This document shows, one piece after another, positions 23,127 through 28,424 of a stretch of DNA of 28,424 bases. Below the pieces are notes generated by a model. It had not been told where the DNA came from and did no database searches. It worked only from the letters and a program-made list of their open reading frames with translations. The position numbers were made by a program, and so were the translations under genes. Each line of letters begins with the position of its first letter. The first letter of the stretch is position 1. Origin of the DNA: an uncultured Collinsella sp. (GTDB lineage Bacteria; Actinomycetota; Coriobacteriia; Coriobacteriales; Coriobacteriaceae). The stretch spans positions 1-28,424 of the forward strand of contig CABSMK010000003.1 of NCBI GenBank assembly GCA_902478825.1, given 5' to 3'.

Positions 23127-23155
23127 ATAGGAGCCACTGGTCAAAAGCCTGTCAA
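23127..23155 (-). promoter_or_regulatory. Candidate promoter of the FMN reductase gene
   Basis: On the minus strand TTGACA (23155-23150), 17 bp and TCCTAT (23132-23127) precede the gene by about 105 bp. The -35 is consensus and the -10 is weak; TATTAC three bases further down is an alternative. The surrounding 23023-23258 gap contains no gene that I can support. Confidence 0.45.
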
Positions 23156-23258
23156 CATCAAAACAAGTTTTCAATCTATCGATTCTACGTGAGGCAATGG
23201 TCCCCATTTGATGCCCGCACTGTTTGCGCACTAGGGAGCAAAAGAATCTGGCCGCCGC

Positions 23259-24494
23259 TCAAATAAGATCACCGCCATCTTGCATAAACGACGCCATGTT
23301 AAGGTGCCTGACGCCATCCCTCTCCTGCAATAGAGGATCAAGCGTGAACAAGTAGCGCGGATACCCATCCCTGATGTGGCCGAACGGCCTGTACTCGCGC
23401 TCCTCGACGCCTCTGTCGGCAATCGACATAGAGACCTGGATGTAGGCGTAAGCATTGCGCCTACGAGCGATGAAGTCACACTCGAGCTTCCCAATACGGC
23501 CCACAGAAAGCTCGTACCCGCGCGATGCAAGATAGAGGTAGAGCACGTTCTCCAACGCCGGTCCGTAGTTAATCCTCGCATCCGTGTTCATGGCGAAATA
23601 GAAGCCGGGATCAGCCAGGTAGTACTTCTCTTCGCGGATAAGCGATCGCCGAGACTTGAGATCGAACCTCGAGCAGCGATAAAGGATCTTCGCGTCAACA
23701 AGAATCTGGATGTACCGATTGAGCGTTTCTCGCTTGATGGGAATCTTCTCGACATCATTGAAGTACGCAAGGAGGTTCTTCAGGTTCGTCGGCGCACCAA
23801 AGTTGTTGATGAGATACGTCTGGACGGCATCGAAAACCGAGACATTCTTAATCTTGTTCGAATGTTTGACGTCCTTTTCAAAGATCTCGTGAATAACACT
23901 TTTGATATAGGTGCGCTTTTCATCCTCGCCCTCATACTCCAGCGCTTTGGGAAAGCCTCCAAGGGTCAGGTACTCGGTAAACTCTCCCACGAGAACGTCA
24001 TTGACAGGCTTGCCGAGAAAACGCTTCATATCGATATATTCCGCAAAGTCGAGTGGGAACACCTCGAACTCGATATAGCGACCCGTCAGCTTTGTAACAA
24101 GCTGCCCAGAAAGCAGATATGAATTCGAACCGGTAATGAAGATGGACCAACCGCCATCTGTCCGGTAGCCGTTGATGAGCAGCTCGAATTCTTTGACGTT
24201 CTGAATCTCATCGATGAAGAGATACTTCGTCCCCTCAGTGTCTGCTGGGGTCGACATGTCAATCAGATTTTCGAGCTCATCGGTCGTCTTGACCTTCCTA
24301 TTCTCCCGTGAGTCGAGGTCGATATAGATGATGTGGTCGCTCGCTACACCGGATTCCACCAGCTCGTCTGCGATTGATTGCATGAGACAGGATTTACCGC
24401 ATCTGCGAACACCGGTAATCACCTTGATCATCCCGTCATCGTGGTAGAAACCACGCATTCGCTTCAGATACTTTTCACGTCGGTATATACGCAA
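23259..24494 (-). CDS. AAA_14/DUF4143-type ATPase
   Basis: A 411-aa protein. Residues 22-160 are an AAA_14 ATPase: Walker A GVRRCGKS at 28-35, Walker B LFIDE at 92-96 and the sensor ITGSNSYLLSG. The C-terminal DUF4143 domain has LTLGGFPKALE, a helical region and a nuclease-like fold segment ECDFIARRRNAYAYIQVS, where an ExK motif would be IQVS, so it is probably not an active nuclease. Such genes are common accessory genes of unclear role in gut bacteria. The start is TTG 24494, six bases after AAGGGGG. It is AT-richer than its neighbours and flanked by gene remnants, suggesting acquisition. Confidence 0.88.
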   Translation of the reverse strand: MRIYRREKYLKRMRGFYHDDGMIKVITGVRRCGKSCLMQSIADELVESGVASDHIIYIDLDSRENRKVKTTDELENLIDMSTPADTEGTKYLFIDEIQNVKEFELLINGYRTDGGWSIFITGSNSYLLSGQLVTKLTGRYIEFEVFPLDFAEYIDMKRFLGKPVNDVLVGEFTEYLTLGGFPKALEYEGEDEKRTYIKSVIHEIFEKDVKHSNKIKNVSVFDAVQTYLINNFGAPTNLKNLLAYFNDVEKIPIKRETLNRYIQILVDAKILYRCSRFDLKSRRSLIREEKYYLADPGFYFAMNTDARINYGPALENVLYLYLASRGYELSVGRIGKLECDFIARRRNAYAYIQVSMSIADRGVEEREYRPFGHIRDGYPRYLFTLDPLLQERDGVRHLNMASFMQDGGDLI

Positions 24495-24538
24495 GATGCG
24501 CCCCCTTTTTTTTCAGCGTCCATTTTATCAGTTATGGG

Positions 24539-24571
24539 GGTACTTTTTTACATTTTATAAAAAAGCGTACC
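24539..24571. promoter_or_regulatory. GGTAC-A/T inverted repeat upstream of the ATPase gene
   Basis: GGTACTTTTTTA (24539-24550) is inverted as TAAAAAAGCGTACC (24558-24571) with a 2-nt bulge. It lies 45 bp before the TTG start of the DUF4143 ATPase gene and includes a minus-strand TATAAA (24559-24554), so an operator-promoter is plausible. Confidence 0.45.
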
Positions 24572-24587
24572 GATAACTTATTCTCAC

Positions 24588-24797
24588 TTAGTTTCGGAAG
24601 TCGAGTAGGCGGTCGCGGTAGTACCCGTACTGCGCCCGGCGTACCTCGATTTCGGCGGGGATACCGTCGGTGAGCGATTTCGTTAGGGAGTCGAAGCGGT
24701 CGAGGATGTCGACGACCTTCTGCTGGGTACCGATGGATGGGGCGGGAATCTCGACCCTCGATAAGTCCACAAGCGCGGCTTCGATTGCCTTTTCGAT
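24588..24797 (-). pseudogene. Type I restriction specificity subunit (HsdS) C-terminal remnant
   Basis: The last 69 codons of an HsdS-like gene remain: VEIPAPSIGTQQKVVDILDR followed by FDSLTKSL, then EVRRAQYGYYRDRLLDFRN and stop at 24588. This is the end of the second target-recognition domain and the conserved helix that docks HsdM. An in-frame TAA lies at 24798-24800 just upstream, and the rest of hsdS, hsdM and hsdR is absent. It is non-functional alone, but such 3' fragments can act as donors in hsdS recombination. Confidence 0.75.
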
Positions 24798-24812
24798 TTA
24801 GCGTATTGCTCT

Positions 24813-24914
24813 TCAGATCATCGTGGTGTGCTCGTAGCCGCGCTCCACGAGGAGCCGCTCGGCAACGTCGAGAATCTTCTCGACCGTCTCCTCCGGGTAC
24901 TTATTGCGTGCCAC
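24813..24914 (-). pseudogene. TetR-family regulator, N-terminal remnant
   Basis: GTG 24914, with GGAGG five bases upstream (24924-24920), opens a frame MARNKYPEETVEKILDVAER that continues LLVERGYEHTTM and stops at 24813. This is the first helix of a TetR DNA-binding domain, cut right before the recognition helices. Its sequence breaks off next to the hsdS remnant. It was divergent from the ABC transporter at 25109 and probably once regulated it. Confidence 0.75.
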
Positions 24915-24931
24915 GGGCACCTCCGTCCTTG

Positions 24932-24943
24932 TTATCGCGATAA
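24932..24943. promoter_or_regulatory. TTATCGCGATAA palindrome, candidate TetR operator
   Basis: A perfect 12-bp palindrome 18-29 bp before the start of the truncated tetR gene, just upstream of its ribosome site. Other nearby dyads are AACGGCCGTT (24995-25004) and CACCAT/ATGGTG (25028-25041), in the leader of the ABC transporter. The operator role is inferred from position. Confidence 0.45.
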
Positions 24944-25108
24944 ACATACCATGAGTGGCGTACGGGTCGAGAAGGGCTGGCGCCAAAAGAGCCCAACGGC
25001 CGTTACAGCTTCGTTAGAAACGCGCCCCACCATGGATGGTGAACCCGAAAGTAAGGCGCGCGGGCACGGCGACTCGGCCCGCGCGCCCGGAAGAGAAAGG
25101 ACGAACCC

Positions 25109-25833
<725 letters not shown>

Positions 25834-25837
<4 letters not shown>

Positions 25838-26604
25838 CGGGCGAGAAAGGCGGCCTGCTCGCGTGCCTGCGCGCCGAGGCCCTGAAGTCGCGCCACGCAG
25901 CACCGGTTCGCCTGGCCGTGCTCATGGCGCTGCCGATGCCGCTGCTCGGCGCGATGCCCTACCGGGGCGTGCAGATCTTCAGCGCGTGGAACTACTGGTA
26001 CGCGCTCTTCCTGCCCGTGTCTCTCTCGCTCGTGGTGGCGTGCGTCGCGCGGGCGGACGCGCGCACGCGGATGCGGGGGCTTCTGGGCCTGGGCTTCCCG
26101 CTTAGGCGCGCCTGGTGGGCCAAGGCGCTCTGGTGCCTCGCGCTCTGCGCGCTCTCGAACCTCGTGGTCTTCGGCATCTACCTCGCGGGATCGGCGTTCT
26201 CCTCGCAGGGCCTCACGGTCGCGGGCACGCTCACGATGCTCCTCTGCGCGCTCGTCAACACGGTGACCGCGGCGTGGATGATCCCCGCAGGGCTCTTCCT
26301 CACGGCGCGGCTCGGCATGCTCGCGGGCATCTTCTGCCCGCTCGCCACGCAGCTCGTGGGTGGGTTCGCCTGGTCGCTGATGCCGCTGCCGCAGCTCTTT
26401 CCGCCGTCGGCGAGCATGGTCATCCCCACGAGCTTCATCCCCGTGCTGCCGAGCGGCGAGCCACTCGCGGCGGACATGGCGCTCGGCGGGGCGCTCGCGG
26501 CGGACGGCATGCTCACACTGGCGGGCCTTGCGGTCTGCGCGCTCGCGTTCGCCGCGCTCACAGCGGCGGGCGCGGCCTGGTTCGCGCGCTCCGAGGAGAG
26601 GTGA
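25834..26604 (+). CDS. Lantibiotic immunity ABC transporter permease (LanE/MutE-like)
   Basis: A 256-aa membrane protein with about six helices, of the ABC-2 permease type of the EpiE/MutE/LanE group. Features fitting the group are LRAEALKSRHAAPVRLAVLM at the start, the early PYRGVQIFSAWNYWY loop outside the membrane, and RMRGLLGLGFPLRRAWWAKAL on the inner face. It starts on the ATGA overlap with the ATPase gene and stops one base into the next ATG (TGATG). It acts as half of the permease channel with the following gene. Confidence 0.83.
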
Positions 26605-27419
26605 TGGCCGTGACACGACTCTCCGACCCGACGCCACGCATGACTCTCTCGCGGGCCCTGCTCTCCGAGGCCCTGCGCCTGGCGCGCTCCCCGCTCGCAG
26701 TGGTACACCTCGTCTGCGGCCTGGCAGCCGGTCTTGCCTGCGGCGAGTACTTCTCCATAACCCGATGGGACCCGGCACTGGGCGCGGACGCCTACGCCCA
26801 GTTCCTCGGCGCCCTCATGCCGCTCATGTCCGCCATCGTCTGCGGGCTCGCCGTGGACGAGGAGCGCGCTGCCGGGCGCCTCGCCAACCTCACGGCGGTC
26901 CCCTCGCGCGGGCGTGCCGTCGCGGCGAAGCTACTCGCCCTTGCGGCGCTCGGCGCGGGCGCGCTGGCCGTGGCGCTCGGCGTGTTTGGGGCCGTGCTCG
27001 CCGTCGCCGGGCGCCTGCCGCTCGGGCCCGCTCCGCTTGCGGCCGCCTGGGCGGGCATCGTGCTGGGCAGCCTGCCCCTCTACGCGCTGGGGCTCGGCGT
27101 GGCCCTGCGCCTCGGCCGCAACGCCGCCATCGGCGCCGGCGCGGCGGGGATGCTCCTCGCGTTCTTCTCAGTGGGCGGACTTGCGCACGGCCTCATGACC
27201 GGCGAGCTCACCGGTGCCCTGGCGACGCCCCTGAGCTGGGTGCCGCTCGCCTGGCCCGCGCGCCTAGGGTCGCTCGGGGTGGAGGTCTTCATCGACGCCG
27301 CACGCGCGGCGGCCCCTCTCCTCACGACTGCGCTCGCTGGCCTCGTGCTCGCCCTGGCAGCCGCCGCCGTCCTTCTGGCCTGGTTCTGCCGTTTCGAGGA
27401 CGGGAGGGCAGATGAGTAG
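26604..27419 (+). CDS. Lantibiotic immunity ABC transporter permease (LanG/MutG-like)
   Basis: A 271-aa membrane protein with about six helices, paralogous in layout to the preceding permease: RALLSEALRLARSPLAVVHL, then FSITRWDPALGADAYAQFL outside, then DEERAAGRLANLTAVPSRGR on the inner face. The ATG at 26604 overlaps the previous stop by one base and has GAGGAGAG just upstream; the GTG at 26601 is an alternative. Open frames that extend further upstream read through the LanE gene and are not real. Confidence 0.83.
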   Translation: MAVTRLSDPTPRMTLSRALLSEALRLARSPLAVVHLVCGLAAGLACGEYFSITRWDPALGADAYAQFLGALMPLMSAIVCGLAVDEERAAGRLANLTAVPSRGRAVAAKLLALAALGAGALAVALGVFGAVLAVAGRLPLGPAPLAAAWAGIVLGSLPLYALGLGVALRLGRNAAIGAGAAGMLLAFFSVGGLAHGLMTGELTGALATPLSWVPLAWPARLGSLGVEVFIDAARAAAPLLTTALAGLVLALAAAAVLLAWFCRFEDGRADE

Positions 27420-27600
27420 GAAGCCGCTCGCCGCCGTGCTCGCCCTCCTCTCCGCAGCGCTCGTCCTGGGCGGGAATGCCCTGCTCGACACCGGCTGGGG
27501 GTCGGCGCTGCGCTCGATCGCCGACCGCGTGCTGCCCAACCCTGAGATCGCCATGTGGGTGCCCGCGCCCGCGGCTGCGCGCGGGGCTCTGGACCGCTGA
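27412..27600 (+). CDS. Small secreted or membrane-anchored protein in the LanFEG operon
   Basis: A 62-aa protein: MSRKPLAAVLALLSAALVLG is a signal or anchor helix, followed by a short tail containing LLDTGWGSALRSIADRVLPNPEIAMWVP. It overlaps the LanG gene by 8 bp, indicating translational coupling. Small exported proteins between LanFEG and the regulators could act as an immunity accessory or sensor partner; I recognise no family, so the role is open. Codon use is as GC-rich as its neighbours, supporting it as a real gene. Confidence 0.7.
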   Translation: MSRKPLAAVLALLSAALVLGGNALLDTGWGSALRSIADRVLPNPEIAMWVPAPAAARGALDR

Positions 27601-27618
27601 GCGCGGCGCAAGTACAAT
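27590..27618 (+). promoter_or_regulatory. Candidate internal promoter of the second two-component system
   Basis: TGGACC (27590-27595), 17 bp and TACAAT (27613-27618) lie before the response regulator at 27646, which has AGGAGG (27634-27639) six bases from its ATG. It could uncouple regulator expression from the transporter genes. Confidence 0.4.
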
Positions 27619-27645
27619 GCCGACGGGAGTTTCAGGAGGTCGAAC

Positions 27646-28308
27646 ATGGCGAGAATACTGGCAGTGGATGATGAACGGGCGATCCTCGACGCGCTCGCGC
27701 GCGTCCTCGGCCGCGACGGCCATGAGGTCGTCAAGACAGCGGACCCGACGGCGGTCCCGGGGATGGACCTTTCGCGCTTCGACCTCGTGCTCTGCGACGT
27801 CATGATGCCGGGGCTCGACGGCTTCGAGCTCGTGCGGCAGATCCGCCCGGACTTCGACGGGCCCATCATCTTCCTGACCGCGCGCGTGGCCGAGGAGGAC
27901 GCCGTGGCCGGCTACGGCCTGGGCGCCGACGACTACGTCCGCAAGCCCTTCGGGGCCGCGGAGCTGCGCGCCAAGGTCGCGGCCCATCTACGCCGTGAGC
28001 GCCGGCCGCGCTCGCACACCCTCTCCTTCGGGGAGGTGCGGATCGACCTCGGGGCGCGCGGCCTCGCCGTGGGTGGCGAGGGCGTGCCGCTCACGCCCAC
28101 CGAGTACGCCATCTGCGAGTACCTCGCCCGCCACCCCGGGCAGGTCATGAGCCGCGCGCAGATCCGCGAGGCGGTGCTCGGCTGGGAGAGCGACGCCGAC
28201 GACGCGGCCATATCCATGCAGGTCAGCCGCGCCCGGAGGAAACTCTCCGAGGCCGGCGCCGATCCGATCGCGACCGTCTGGGGGATGGGGTACAAGTGGC
28301 AGCTCTGA
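27646..28308 (+). CDS. OmpR-family response regulator of the lantibiotic-resistance cassette
   Basis: A 220-aa protein. The receiver has D8-D9, phospho-acceptor D51 (LVLCDVMMPGLDGFEL), T78 and K100 (YVRKPF). The C-terminal winged helix has LTPTEYAICEYLARHPGQVMS and ends IATVWGMGYKWQL. Neighbouring LanFEG genes and a downstream kinase resemble peptide-antibiotic-sensing systems such as BceRS, SpaRK or NisRK. It probably activates the transporter operon; no direct repeats are obvious upstream of 25109. AGGAGG fixes the start. Confidence 0.93.
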   Translation: MARILAVDDERAILDALARVLGRDGHEVVKTADPTAVPGMDLSRFDLVLCDVMMPGLDGFELVRQIRPDFDGPIIFLTARVAEEDAVAGYGLGADDYVRKPFGAAELRAKVAAHLRRERRPRSHTLSFGEVRIDLGARGLAVGGEGVPLTPTEYAICEYLARHPGQVMSRAQIREAVLGWESDADDAAISMQVSRARRKLSEAGADPIATVWGMGYKWQL

Positions 28309-28413
28309 GGACCGGGGCGCGAGGTCGCGGGGGCATGCCGCTCTCCTTCGTCATCGCGCGCTACTTCGCCTACGCGTTCGCGGCGGTCGCCACGGCGTGG
28401 CTCGCCTCGTTCA
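28296..28413 (+). CDS. Sensor histidine kinase, N-terminal fragment cut by contig end
   Basis: The frame from GTG 28296 overlaps the response regulator by 13 bp; ATG 28335 is an alternative start (MPLSFVIARYFAYAFAAVA). A first membrane helix begins before sequence runs into the adapter at 28414. Identity as a kinase is inferred from position after the regulator and the hydrophobic N-terminus; no catalytic motif is visible. Confidence 0.6.
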
Positions 28414-28424
28414 CTGTCTCTTAT
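28414..28424. other. Residual Nextera/Tn5 adapter, right end
   Basis: CTGTCTCTTAT is the reverse complement of the last 11 bases of the Tn5 mosaic end found at 21-31. The adapter is in the orientation expected at the other end of a tagmented fragment. Genomic sequence stops at 28413. Confidence 0.95.

Overview
The window is one contig of about 28.4 kb with Nextera/Tn5 adapter sequence at both ends (bases 1-31 and 28414-28424), so the genomic insert is 32-28413. Gene content and codon use suggest a gut-type Coriobacteriia, most like Collinsella (inference, moderate confidence). The evidence is a GC-rich Actinomycetota-like genome, a LAxTG-type surface protein, a CD1871A-type CXXC peptide, a divergent second type IIA topoisomerase pair and many short intergenic palindromic repeats.

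Layout. 32-1699: partial trmO (-), divergent from an XRE/zinc-ribbon/TipAS-like regulator (+) and a glutaredoxin (+). 1700-2950: a repeat-rich island holding a duplicated 71-bp palindrome, a roughly 250-bp MITE-like element with inverted ends, other palindromes and an orphan ribbon-helix-helix gene with a dyad over its promoter. 2951-7212 (-): tRNA-dihydrouridine synthase and a very large MacB/FtsX-type ABC transporter. 7466-9508 (-): a compact three-gene thiol/electron-transfer operon (48-aa CXXC membrane peptide, NapH-like polyferredoxin, TlpA-like lipoprotein) closed by an intrinsic terminator. It is divergent from an OmpR-type response regulator and histidine kinase (9599-11421). 11490-17018: a LuxR-type regulator followed by a 1455-aa surface protein with a twin-arginine-like signal and an LAGTG sorting motif. 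17411-21694: a GyrB/ParE-like and GyrA/ParC-like pair. 21773-24914: a decayed accessory zone with a shattered AAA ATPase pseudogene, an NADPH-dependent FMN reductase-like gene, a DUF4143-type ATPase, an hsdS 3' remnant and a tetR 5' remnant. 25109-28413: a markedly more GC-rich cassette of a LanFEG-type lantibiotic self-protection ABC transporter, a small secreted or membrane protein, a response regulator and the start of its histidine kinase, cut by the contig end.

How the genes work together. The CXXC peptide, polyferredoxin and lipoprotein thioredoxin would pass electrons across the membrane to extracytoplasmic thiol targets; the adjacent two-component system is a candidate controller. The LuxR protein probably controls the surface protein it precedes. 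The LanFEG cassette and its two-component system form a sense-and-export module against peptide antibiotics; no lantibiotic biosynthesis gene is visible here. The regulator at 575 joins a drug-sensing TipAS-like domain to an XRE DNA-binding domain. No rRNA, tRNA, CRISPR array or complete insertion sequence was recognised.
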